A stretch of DNA of 64,000 nt. Origin: Saprospiraceae bacterium (GTDB lineage Bacteria > Bacteroidota > Bacteroidia > Chitinophagales > Saprospiraceae). The notes below the pieces were generated by a model. That model worked only from the letters and a program-made list of their open reading frames with translations. It made no database searches and was not told the DNA's origin. The stretch covers positions 1 through 64,000 of the forward strand of contig JAEUUP010000113.1 in NCBI GenBank assembly GCA_016787525.1, written 5' to 3'. Shown here piece after piece: positions 17,001-25,030 of this stretch. A program made the position numbers and the translations under genes. Every line of letters starts with the position of its first letter. The first letter of the stretch is position 1.

Positions 17001-17905
17001 AAAGAGTGCATAAAAACAGCATTACTATATGGTGTTAGTTGCAAATCCGTTGTAGGCAGTAAATTACTACCTTCTATAAATAAAATGCAAGCTCGTAAAG
17101 CAATCAAAGTACCGATAAAAAAAGTAATACCCATCATAGGTAACTCATTTTGGGCTAACATTTGTTTGGCAATACGGTCACCAAACATACCCAACAAGAA
17201 AAAACCTAATGCCAGTAGGATTACCATACCTATGTCGTGCAGTCTGTCAGCTTCGTTTTTGAGATCCAATGTAAGTGAACAGAGGGTTTTCCCCTCTTGA
17301 GTCTGAACTGAAAACTTATTTTTCGCACCCTCCAATAAGTCCATTGAAGTCGGAATCAAGGGAGATGCAAGGTAGTGGCTTTCTAAAAATTTCCCTTCAA
17401 ACGAGCCATAAACACGTTTTATGGGTATCAGAGCAGCAAGTAACACCGTTTCGTCGGGCTCTGAGGTATTGCGAGCAGTACGATAGCGAAGTTCGTATTG
17501 CGATAGCTTGATTTCTACAAGTTTAGAGTAGGTGAATCCAAGCACAGTATCACCGATAGCACAATCCGATTTCAAAGGCAATACGTCGTTGCGTGTCCAG
17601 AAAATAGCCGAATCGCCTTTGAAAATGCAAAAATTGAACGGCTGTTGTTGTAGTCGCTCAATGCGTTGCACATCATCTTTAAAAGCAGAGCCAACCATGA
17701 TGGTGTTCATACGACGTATAACAAAACCGCTGTCGTTCATGATTTCATCAACGACTTTTTCTTGGGTTTGCAAATAATTTTGAATTGTATCGCGATAGCG
17801 ATAAATATTGCGCTCACCCGAAAATACGGCATCCCAAATGAATGCGGCTATCAATAAGCCCAATCCAATCCATAAAATCCAGAGTTGCTTTCTATCTAAT
17901 ATCAT
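14084..17905 (-). CDS. Large multi-domain sensor histidine kinase (NtrY-like)
   Basis: 1273 residues. The N-terminal membrane helix (8-28) is followed by a sensor region, a cluster of membrane helices (~225-480), a second sensor region, helices near 735-810, a third periplasmic loop, a last helix near 950, then HAMP, HisKA and HATPase_c. The phosphorylated histidine is H1045 (MARQVAHEIRNPLTPMK). ATP-binding boxes are NNLLKNAIQAIP (N), ISDNGLGIP (G1) and GSGIGLLITKNII (G2). The EGAWRDMARQVAHEIRNP wording is typical of NtrY-type kinases. No response regulator is adjacent, so the partner is unknown. A 10-mer at 15314 encodes TEG in a periplasmic loop. Confidence 0.88.
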   Translation of the reverse strand: MILDRKQLWILWIGLGLLIAAFIWDAVFSGERNIYRYRDTIQNYLQTQEKVVDEIMNDSGFVIRRMNTIMVGSAFKDDVQRIERLQQQPFNFCIFKGDSAIFWTRNDVLPLKSDCAIGDTVLGFTYSKLVEIKLSQYELRYRTARNTSEPDETVLLAALIPIKRVYGSFEGKFLESHYLASPLIPTSMDLLEGAKNKFSVQTQEGKTLCSLTLDLKNEADRLHDIGMVILLALGFFLLGMFGDRIAKQMLAQNELPMMGITFFIGTLIALRACILFIEGSNLLPTTDLQLTPYSNAVFMHSLPELIINTIFLFWLAVFFNKEFRLPDFKQQPLWIKWSLAVGCYTILVSLNILSVGTYNDLVTSWNNIMTFESLTDFNGQTIVTILSLSLIQLSVFLISHRLIISVKELALKNWQMFFAQVSAMGIGAMLYNIYQFTSSLPTIGYIAILFVYITIFHKFIQYKKSNISWLVIWIVIFSALQAFFISRLSIDKETQNLYSHAKNLASERDAIAEGHIKFLADTIMSDPWIKTTTILPFRVSVDPAHIEKRIKLFFNTDDYLSDHYSLRFSGINKTGEAVINPDSIDLRELQQQFSQSVPLAKEDKCNFWTDTKGKNAYLSRAILPVRKENPLYIWMQFSRVDKMSSRIFTEILADKHYKRIPQLNEYSYAIYKNNVLFEQNQQGTFERTLSRSKIPPPKSTIHEIVDNQDQITYQNEQGIVVRIRKYIPLSSQGFTLFIYFILVLTIILLILTFINHFYPFLPEIVSMSYRNSTNASLRYRIMIPVILFILLSYAVVFAFTFSYYKKVGDKFFTSEFENKAKTIMKNLRKDFQDNIVSDKDLINSCLSRNSDSYEMAMHFYNTEGVLGATTETNIFDKGILAPRMNPTAYMKLRLGLEDEFRTDENIGKFHYKSSFYTLRDGNNHILGFIELPFYSRDRNLRLSASDMWSYSAGVLTLLFILCISIISMQTQRLIEPLQQVADTLRRLRVGKTVKNEIIPWNKKDEIGALINAYNAKVSELEEAIIRLAEAEREGAWRDMARQVAHEIRNPLTPMKLVVQHLEMMRLHGNDNLQEYTLRSNRVLLEQIASLEKIVNEFHSFARMPNKATNVNFPLNELVQSVADLFAQHNDEGKPIQVNLSMPTETYIVYADRALLTSAFNNLLKNAIQAIPPDREGLVNIKLYREENTAIVKISDNGLGIPKDIQDKIFSPNFTTKAYGSGIGLLITKNIIQSVNGTITFDSVENEGTDFYVQLDISESIKNEEEPTVSDVNS

Positions 17906-18339
17906 TATTGTAGGTGTTTCAATTTTGAGTTTCCGATTTTTATACTCATGATTCTTTGCATACGAATTTATGAGTTCTATTGTAAATTTGTCTTAAAAGA
18001 AGAGAAAACCCATCAATGACCAAAGTGTGCATAAGTTTTTGGACATGAGTGGTGCTTGATAAAATATTCAAAACTAACACATTAGTATCAGAAAATGTAC
18101 TTTGCGCGCCTATTATCATCAATTATTTTTAACTTGGCAGGAGGCGTGTCACGGAATTATTAGCAAAAATAAAATATGTTTTACAAATAGCAAAGTTTTT
18201 TTATGAAAATACTGAGGGGGAAAGTATGAATTTTAGAAAACTTAACCTAAATGGTATTATTTTCGCTCTGTTTTCACTAATTTAAGGACATATGTGATGT
18301 GTTATTTTACCAAATTATTACATTCAACAAACAGAAAAC
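17906..18339. other. Long divergent intergenic region
   Basis: 434 bp between the kinase (minus) and the LysM-like gene (plus). It holds one 10-mer at 18210-18219 and a TAAATTTG (17983-17990) with TTTG 24 bp upstream on the plus strand, a possible but loosely spaced promoter that would give a ~340-nt leader or a small RNA. No hairpin terminator or tRNA was seen. Confidence 0.4.
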
Positions 18340-18810
18340 ATGTTTCAAGAACCTATAGAAGAAAGATATAACGACCTCCTCAAACAGCGTATCACTCTTG
18401 AGGGCGAACTCGCCTTGACGCGTCAGCAAGCTGCAACCGATTTGACCAAAGCCCGTTCAAAGAATAAACGTTATCTGTTTTTTTTAATTCTATTGCCTTT
18501 ATTAACCTATTGGTGGTGTCAAAAAAGATATATTACACCACTCGAGCAACAAGTTGCCATGCAACAGGATTCTATCAAAAAAGACCAAAATAAGATGGCT
18601 AATATGCGGTTTTTGAATAAAGATTCAGTGCGCTATGTGGTCAAAAAAGGAGATATGTTGATTACTTTAGGGCAACTTTTTTTCAATGATACACTTGCAG
18701 GCTATCGAATTGGTATAGAAAACAGCCTGAATACAGACTATCAACACCGTCATTTGCACCCAGGTGATACGTTGACTATTTATTACCATAAAAACCCACC
18801 CCCTCAGTAA
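18340..18810 (+). CDS. Single-pass membrane protein with C-terminal LysM-like domain
   Basis: 156 residues. A charged, probably coiled-coil N-terminus is followed by one transmembrane helix (YLFFLILLPLLTYWW, ~48-62), a second short coiled coil, then a LysM-like domain (VRYVVKKGDMLITLGQLFF ... HPGDTLTIYYH, ~98-150), which would bind peptidoglycan from the periplasmic side. The last residues PPPQ and the TAA stop are encoded by a 10-mer copy (18800-18809), so the repeat fixes the end of the protein. It is followed by kup. Confidence 0.7.
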   Translation: MFQEPIEERYNDLLKQRITLEGELALTRQQAATDLTKARSKNKRYLFFLILLPLLTYWWCQKRYITPLEQQVAMQQDSIKKDQNKMANMRFLNKDSVRYVVKKGDMLITLGQLFFNDTLAGYRIGIENSLNTDYQHRHLHPGDTLTIYYHKNPPPQ

Positions 18811-18970
18811 TTTTCTACTTTTTATGCAAAGAATGAACAAGTCGTGTAAATTTGCTCAATTTTTTAAGAAAATAAGATACACCTAAGATTGTGTTCAATC
18901 TGTTTTCCAACGCTTAAAATTCTTTTATCTCTTTGTCCAGACCCAAGTTTTAGGTTTTAAAAAAGAAAAA

Positions 18971-20950
18971 ATGTCACATCTCGACCACAATAAACTCACC
19001 GCTGGTGGTTTACTCGTCACAATGGGTATCGTCTATGGCGATATTGGAACTTCGCCACTTTATGTTATGAAAGCGATAACGACAGGCGAAACTATTTCAA
19101 AAGAACTTGTCTATGGCGGCGTTTCTGCTGTATTTTGGACACTTATGATTCTCACTACTTTCAAATATGTTTACCTCGCTCTTAATGCAGATAACCGTGG
19201 AGAAGGCGGCATTTTTGCACTTTATGCACTTGTTAGGCGTTATCGGACTAAATGGATTATCTATCCCGCCATCATCGGTTGTGCTTCTTTGATTGCAGAT
19301 GGTTTTATTACACCACCCATTTCAGTTGCATCCGCTATTGAAGGTTTAGCCAATTTAGGTGTTCGCAATGGCATTGACTTTTCTGCTATTGAGACAGTGC
19401 CTATTGTTCTTGCGATTTTAATTGCTCTTTTTATCATACAACAGTTTGGAACAAATTTCGTTGGTAAAGCATTTGGGCCTATCATGCTGATTTGGTTCGT
19501 CATGTTGGCCGGTTTGGGCATGATTCAAATTTTGAAGAACCCCTCAGTTATTGAAGCCCTAAATCCTATCTACGCCATCAAAATGGTCACAATCTATCGC
19601 AATCAACTCACAGGTGCGCATGGTTTCTGGCTTTTAGGGTCAGTATTCCTTTGTACTACAGGTGGTGAAGCGCTTTACTCCGATTTAGGTCATTGTGGCA
19701 AACAAAATATTCGCATTAGTTGGATTGTTATTTTTATTTGCTTGACTATTAACTATTTAGGTCAGGCTAGCTATCTGTTGACCAACCATTTAAATACAGA
19801 ATTTACGGGAAGAAGTGTTTTTTATGCGACAATGTCTGCTGATTTCCTGCCTTATGGTATTGGTATCGCGACATTAGCTGCTATTATTGCCAGCCAAGCT
19901 TTGATTTCGGGTTGTTTCACTCTTGTCAATGAAGCCATGAAACTCAAATTGTGGCCTAATATGAAAGTAAACTATCCTACCCAATTGAAAGGGCAAATTT
20001 ACATGCCCAGCATCAACTGGTTTTTATTAGCAGGATGTATTGCAGTGGTGCTTGTTTTTCGTGAATCAGGTAAAATGGAAGCTGCTTATGGATTGGCAAT
20101 TGTCTTAAATATGTTAATGACAACAACTCTGTTATTGCACTTTATGCACATGAAACGCCGTCCCATTTGGCAAATTGTCGTTTTAGGTTTGCTTCTTTTT
20201 GTCATCGAAGGGGCGTTCATGGTGTCTAACTTAGCAAAATTCTCACATGGTGGTTGGTTTAGTGTTATGCTGGCAGCCGTCTTATTCTTTGGAATATTTA
20301 TGTGGTACAAAGCCAAAGAATTGCGTCGCCGCCACCTTAGTGTAGTAAGTATTGACCCATACATCCCTATGCTCAAAGATTTGATGAATGACGATACTGT
20401 ACCCAAAGAAGCCACCAACTTGGTTTACCTCACTATGTCTGGTGAACAATCTAAAATAGATTCTAATATCATCTATTCCATCTTCAGAAAACGCCCTAAA
20501 CGAGCAGATATTTATTGGTTTGTACATGTAGATATTTGTGATGAACCTTATGTCAAACAATATAAAGTGACCACTATTGTACCTCAAAAGGTGTTTTTCG
20601 TGAGGTTAAAGTTCGGCTTTAAAGTTGAACATAAAGTCAACTTAATGTTTAATAAAATCGTTCGCGATATGCAGAACATGAATGAAGTAGATGAGTTGAG
20701 TCACTATCCAAGTCTTCGTAAACACCGATTCAATGCCGACTTTAAATTCATTATTCTCAACAGCCGTGCTTCTGTTGATGACGAGATCAGCCCTTTTGAC
20801 CAATTCACTATTCGGACTTATCGCTTATTGAAAAAATTAAGTTTGCCAACGACTGAAGACTTTGGACTTGAAGTATCCAATGTCGAAGTAGAAACGGTAC
20901 CTATCAACATAGGCAAAACAAAAGGTATAGAGCTAAAAAGAGAATATTAA
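18971..20950 (+). CDS. kup: Kup-family potassium transporter
   Basis: 659 residues, about 12 membrane helices then a C-terminal cytosolic domain. It imports K+ (probably K+/H+ symport). The family signature GIVYGDIGTSPLY is at residues 19-31. ADNRGEGGIFALYAL and the G-rich first half are also characteristic. Its length is normal. One imperfect 10-mer at 19540 (CCCCTCAGTT) encodes PSV in a loop. A beta-CASP nuclease gene starts 22 bp after its stop, suggesting one transcript. Confidence 0.95.
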   Translation: MSHLDHNKLTAGGLLVTMGIVYGDIGTSPLYVMKAITTGETISKELVYGGVSAVFWTLMILTTFKYVYLALNADNRGEGGIFALYALVRRYRTKWIIYPAIIGCASLIADGFITPPISVASAIEGLANLGVRNGIDFSAIETVPIVLAILIALFIIQQFGTNFVGKAFGPIMLIWFVMLAGLGMIQILKNPSVIEALNPIYAIKMVTIYRNQLTGAHGFWLLGSVFLCTTGGEALYSDLGHCGKQNIRISWIVIFICLTINYLGQASYLLTNHLNTEFTGRSVFYATMSADFLPYGIGIATLAAIIASQALISGCFTLVNEAMKLKLWPNMKVNYPTQLKGQIYMPSINWFLLAGCIAVVLVFRESGKMEAAYGLAIVLNMLMTTTLLLHFMHMKRRPIWQIVVLGLLLFVIEGAFMVSNLAKFSHGGWFSVMLAAVLFFGIFMWYKAKELRRRHLSVVSIDPYIPMLKDLMNDDTVPKEATNLVYLTMSGEQSKIDSNIIYSIFRKRPKRADIYWFVHVDICDEPYVKQYKVTTIVPQKVFFVRLKFGFKVEHKVNLMFNKIVRDMQNMNEVDELSHYPSLRKHRFNADFKFIILNSRASVDDEISPFDQFTIRTYRLLKKLSLPTTEDFGLEVSNVEVETVPINIGKTKGIELKREY

Positions 20951-20972
20951 ATTTTGCACCAAATTGTAAAAT

Positions 20973-22457
20973 ATGACTATAAAATTCTGCGGCGCAGCGC
21001 GCGAAGTCACAGGCAGTTGCCACCTTTTGACCCTCGACAATGGGTTTACAATCCTACTCGATTGTGGTTTGTATCAAGGGCGGAGTGCTTTGTTAAAAGA
21101 TTTTAATGAAAATTGGCTCTTCGACCCTGCTGCCATCAACTGCATGGTCTTGTCTCATGCCCATATTGACCACTCGGGGCGTATCCCCAAATTGGTGAAA
21201 GATGGTTTTTCTGGCACTATCTATTCGACTCATGCCACACGCGAATTAGCCAATATCATGTTGCTCGACAGCGCAGGCATACAAGAGCGCGATGCCCAAT
21301 TTGACAATAAAAAAGCGGTCAAACAGGGCAAAAAGCCACTTGCCGAACCACTTTATACTGATGAAGATGTGCGTGCAGCTGTCAAACTGTTTGCCAGCTA
21401 CAACTACGAGCATTGGTTTCATATCCATGAAAATGTGCAAGTTAGGTTCACCGATGCAGGTCACATTCTCGGTTCAGCCTCTGTGACACTCAAAATTACT
21501 GAGGGGGAGAAAACGACTTTGCTCGGTTTCACCGCAGACATTGGCAGACCCAATCGCCCTATTCTCAACGACCCTCAGCCGATGCCCGAGTGTGATATTT
21601 TGCTCTGCGAATCCACCTACGGCGACCGTCTGCATGAAGAAGCACCCGAAGAAACCGCCCGTTTTTTAAAAATAGTTGAAAAAACGTGTGTTGAAAAACG
21701 GGGTAAACTCATCATTCCTGCTTTCAGCGTCGGACGCACACAGGAGATTGTCTATATTTTAGATAAATTGGTGGAAGCCAAAAAGTTGCCGCCTATTCCC
21801 GTTTATGTGGACAGTCCATTGGCGGTGGATGCGACTCAAGTTTTCATCAATCACCCCGAATGTTTCGATGGTGATTTACACGAATATATGCTCAAAGATC
21901 CCAACCCATTCGGTTTCCAAAACCTAACCTTTATTCGAGATACTGAGGGGTCTAAAAAATTGAACGCTTCCGATGAACCGTGCATCATCATTTCCTCATC
22001 AGGCATGGCAAACGCAGGTCGAGTCAAACACCATTTGGCAAATAATATTGAAAATTGGCGCACTACTGTTTTGATTGTTGGTTATGCTTCACCCGATTCG
22101 CCAGCAGGTATTTTGCGCAGTGGTGGTAAACTCTTACGTCTTTTCGGAGAAGTCAAAAAAGTGAATTGTGAGATCGAGATTATGGACTCTTTTTCTGCTC
22201 ATGGAGATTACAAGGAAATGTTGCAATTTATTGATAATCAAAAAGATAAGTTAAAAAAACTATTCCTTGTGCATGGCGATTTTGATACACAAATCACGTT
22301 CAAAAAATTCTTAAATGAGAACGGATTTCCTCGAATTGAAATCCCAGAATTGGGTGAAGAGGTTGAATTGACAGAAGAAAGGTTCAAAACGACCCCTCAG
22401 TATTTTGTACTGAAAGGCGATGATTCCAAAGACAATCAGGTGGAACAAGGCGAATAG
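20973..22457 (+). CDS. Metallo-beta-lactamase/beta-CASP nuclease (Ysh1/CPSF-like RNA-processing exonuclease)
   Basis: 494 residues. MBL metal site HAHIDH (62-67) after GAAREVTGS (7-15). The beta-CASP region has PAFSVGRTQEI, VYVDSPLAVDAT and IISSSGMANAGRVKHHL; the RMMBL end has SFSAHGDYKEM and LVHGD. Such enzymes cut or trim RNA using two zinc ions. The role in this cell is unknown, but RNA is a likelier substrate than DNA. It contains three 10-mers (21497, 21941, 22393). The rhodanese gene follows after 1 bp. Confidence 0.9.
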   Translation: MTIKFCGAAREVTGSCHLLTLDNGFTILLDCGLYQGRSALLKDFNENWLFDPAAINCMVLSHAHIDHSGRIPKLVKDGFSGTIYSTHATRELANIMLLDSAGIQERDAQFDNKKAVKQGKKPLAEPLYTDEDVRAAVKLFASYNYEHWFHIHENVQVRFTDAGHILGSASVTLKITEGEKTTLLGFTADIGRPNRPILNDPQPMPECDILLCESTYGDRLHEEAPEETARFLKIVEKTCVEKRGKLIIPAFSVGRTQEIVYILDKLVEAKKLPPIPVYVDSPLAVDATQVFINHPECFDGDLHEYMLKDPNPFGFQNLTFIRDTEGSKKLNASDEPCIIISSSGMANAGRVKHHLANNIENWRTTVLIVGYASPDSPAGILRSGGKLLRLFGEVKKVNCEIEIMDSFSAHGDYKEMLQFIDNQKDKLKKLFLVHGDFDTQITFKKFLNENGFPRIEIPELGEEVELTEERFKTTPQYFVLKGDDSKDNQVEQGE

Positions 22458-22458
22458 T

Positions 22459-22749
22459 ATGAAACATTTGACTTATACCGAGCTTCAATCGTGGATAGCC
22501 GAAGGTAAAAGGTTTGAACTCATTGATGTCCGTGAAGAAGACGAACACACCGCTTTCAATATCGGAGGCTCGCTGATACCCCTCAGTAAAATCGCCCGCT
22601 GGCAACCTAAAACTGACGACACAATGCCCGTTGTCGTTTATTGCAAACGAGGTATTCGCAGTCAAATTGCCATCCAACGCTGGACACAACGGTTTCCTAA
22701 TACGAATTTTTATAATCTTGAGAATGGTATTGTAGGATTGATGCACTGA
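22459..22749 (+). CDS. Rhodanese-like sulfurtransferase, single domain
   Basis: 96 residues from the ATG at 22459, chosen because it lies 1 bp after the previous stop and gives a standard single rhodanese domain; an in-frame ATG at 22420 lies inside the upstream gene. The catalytic cysteine is C62 in VVYCKRGIRS, and LIDVREEDEH is the usual N-terminal motif. It probably carries persulfide sulfur or acts as a small redox protein. A 10-mer at 22579 encodes PLS in the middle of the domain. Tight coupling to the nuclease gene suggests co-translation. Confidence 0.88.
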   Translation: MKHLTYTELQSWIAEGKRFELIDVREEDEHTAFNIGGSLIPLSKIARWQPKTDDTMPVVVYCKRGIRSQIAIQRWTQRFPNTNFYNLENGIVGLMH

Positions 22750-22783
22750 TGTACTTACACTTCTGATAGTTTTCTTAGATAAA

Positions 22784-24688
22784 ATGCTCAATAAATTTAG
22801 AACAGAGACTTATTTCCTTCGCCAAGCCATTGTCAGAGTAGCAACTACAATGTTATTCTTTTCATTATCGCGACTACTATTTTTTGTTGTCAATAAAAAT
22901 ATTTTACCCTCCCCCTCAGTATCGGACTTCTTTTATGGGTTTTTATTCGACTTGTCAGCGGCGATGTATGTCAATGTTTTGTTGTGGTTGACCTATCTCT
23001 TACCGCTACCCCTCAGTATTCGTGCATCAAAAACCTATGTTTTGGGTCAGAAAATACTATTTATTCTCTTCAATTTCATTGCTATTGGGTTTGAAATTGG
23101 CGATACAGGCTATTTTCGTTTCGCTAACCGACGATTGGTATTGAGTGATTTTGACTTGATTCGCAATACGCTCGATATGTTCCCAAAACTTTTTGCAGAA
23201 CATTGGTATTTGGTTGTTTTAGGTCTGAGTTCTGTATTCTTTTTCAATTTTTTATTCAAAAAAACAAGTTTACGACCTTTTCCTCAAAAAATACATTGGT
23301 TTTTTCAGTTTGCCATCTTGATTTTGGGCTTAGGGATTTTTCTGATTGCTGCACGGGGCGGTCTGCAACATCGCCCTCTGACACCCATCAGCAGTGCTGA
23401 ATATGCCAGTGATTTGCGACTCATGCCGTTGGTTTCTAATACGACATTAAACCTCGTTCACTCATCGGGGCAACGTTTTTTGACAGAAAAATCATATATG
23501 CCAGAAGCCGAAGCCGCCCGTATTTACCCCATTTTCCAACGACCCAATCCTAAACAACCATTCAATTGTACCAACGTTGTCATCATTGCCATCGAAAGTT
23601 GTGGTAAAGAATATTCTGCATTTTTCAATAAAAAAGAAGCTGATTATCAAGGCTTTACACCTGTTTTAGACAGCTTAGCGCAACACGGTTTGTACAGTGA
23701 AAATAGTTTTGCCAATGGTCTGCGCTCAACACAAGGTATCGCTGCCATTTCAACAGGTTTACCGTCATTGATGGATGACCCATTTATGTTTTCGCCTTAT
23801 CAATCTAATCAACTTGACGGTTTGGGTGCGCATTTGCGTCGAAAAGGCTACCAAACAGCATTTTTTCATGGTGCGCATCGAGGTTCGATGGACTTCAATA
23901 AGTTTGCGCCTCTCATAGGTTTCAATGAATTTTATGCAAGAGAAAGTTTTCCAGAAAAAGAAGGCGATTACGATGGCACTTGGGGTATTTGGGACGAGCA
24001 GATGTTTCAATTTATGCTCAAAAAACTGAATGAAACGCCGCAGCCATTTTATGGGATGATTTTCACACTGACATCACATCATCCACACAAAGTGCCAGAT
24101 TGGTTTGAGAAAAAATATCCAGACATCAATCCTGTTCATCGAGCCACGTTGTACACAGATTGGGCATTGGGTCAATTTATGGCAGAAGCTCAGAAACAGC
24201 CTTGGTTTAGGAATACTTTGTTTGTCATAAGTGCTGACCACACGGGCGTTCACAGCGAAATTGAGAAATATCAAACCGCAGTCGGGCGATTTGAAATACC
24301 GATTTTATTTTACAAACCCAATGAAATCACCCCCTCAGTAAAAACACAAACTTGTCAACAAATTGACATTTTGCCATCTATTTTGGATTTTTTGAACTAC
24401 GATGAACCCTATTTGTCGTTTGGTCGCAGTATTTTTACCCCCCCTCAGTACAATTATGTTTTCAACTGGGAAGGCGGTGTTTTTCAAATTCAAGACAATC
24501 GCCATGTTCTGCTTTTTGATGGTAAGCACACGGTGGGTTTTTATGATTACAAAAAGGATGTATTTTTAAAAAATAACCTTGTCAGACACTCATTAACAGA
24601 AGCTGTTCGTTTGGAAAATGTCATAAAAGCCGTTGTGCAACAGCACGACAAGGCGATGTTGCACAACGGCTTAGTTCCCAGATTTTAA
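22784..24688 (+). CDS. LTA synthase-like sulfatase (phosphoglycerol transferase family), membrane-anchored
   Basis: 634 residues. About five N-terminal membrane helices (to ~200), then a sulfatase fold outside the membrane. NVVIIAIESCGKEY holds the first metal site; T316 in NGLRSTQGIAAIS is the probable nucleophile that carries phosphoglycerol in LtaS; LTSHHPHKVP and FVISADHTG complete the site. In Gram-negative bacteria such enzymes transfer phosphoglycerol or phosphoethanolamine to envelope glycans or lipids; the acceptor here is unknown. Four 10-mers occur: 22912 and 23009 in the membrane part, 24331 and 24441 in the catalytic part. Confidence 0.85.
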   Translation: MLNKFRTETYFLRQAIVRVATTMLFFSLSRLLFFVVNKNILPSPSVSDFFYGFLFDLSAAMYVNVLLWLTYLLPLPLSIRASKTYVLGQKILFILFNFIAIGFEIGDTGYFRFANRRLVLSDFDLIRNTLDMFPKLFAEHWYLVVLGLSSVFFFNFLFKKTSLRPFPQKIHWFFQFAILILGLGIFLIAARGGLQHRPLTPISSAEYASDLRLMPLVSNTTLNLVHSSGQRFLTEKSYMPEAEAARIYPIFQRPNPKQPFNCTNVVIIAIESCGKEYSAFFNKKEADYQGFTPVLDSLAQHGLYSENSFANGLRSTQGIAAISTGLPSLMDDPFMFSPYQSNQLDGLGAHLRRKGYQTAFFHGAHRGSMDFNKFAPLIGFNEFYARESFPEKEGDYDGTWGIWDEQMFQFMLKKLNETPQPFYGMIFTLTSHHPHKVPDWFEKKYPDINPVHRATLYTDWALGQFMAEAQKQPWFRNTLFVISADHTGVHSEIEKYQTAVGRFEIPILFYKPNEITPSVKTQTCQQIDILPSILDFLNYDEPYLSFGRSIFTPPQYNYVFNWEGGVFQIQDNRHVLLFDGKHTVGFYDYKKDVFLKNNLVRHSLTEAVRLENVIKAVVQQHDKAMLHNGLVPRF

Positions 24689-24715
24689 AACTAATATAAA
24701 GATAATGGATTCATT

Positions 24716-25024
24716 ATGAAGCAGTTGTATTTTTTATTTTGCCTCTTTTTATGCACATTTGTGGCTTGTAAAGATGACACAAAAAGACAACAACTCATTG
24801 ACCAAGAAGTCAAAAATGCGATTGAAAGCTTTCGGCAGAAAAAATTCAACGAATGCCGCACAGCTCTCTTGGACTCTGCTAATAAATTGGCAGATAGCAT
24901 CATTTTGGTCAGAAACACGGTTGTAGATACGGCTTTGATAAATGGCAAACCTAAGAAACCCACCAAACCTGTGATAAAATCGCCTTTGGACACAACTCCC
25001 GTTGAACCACTTTTCAAAAAATAA
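24716..25024 (+). CDS. Small lipoprotein, function unknown
   Basis: 102 residues with a lipoprotein signal peptide (lipobox FVAC, then KDDTKRQQ). The mature part is helical and Lys-rich with a Pro/Lys-rich end (GKPKKPTKPVIKSP). It starts 28 bp after the sulfatase gene and is convergent with the RelA/SpoT gene, whose stop is only 7 bp away. Confidence 0.7.
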   Translation: MKQLYFLFCLFLCTFVACKDDTKRQQLIDQEVKNAIESFRQKKFNECRTALLDSANKLADSIILVRNTVVDTALINGKPKKPTKPVIKSPLDTTPVEPLFKK

Positions 25025-25030
25025 GACGAT

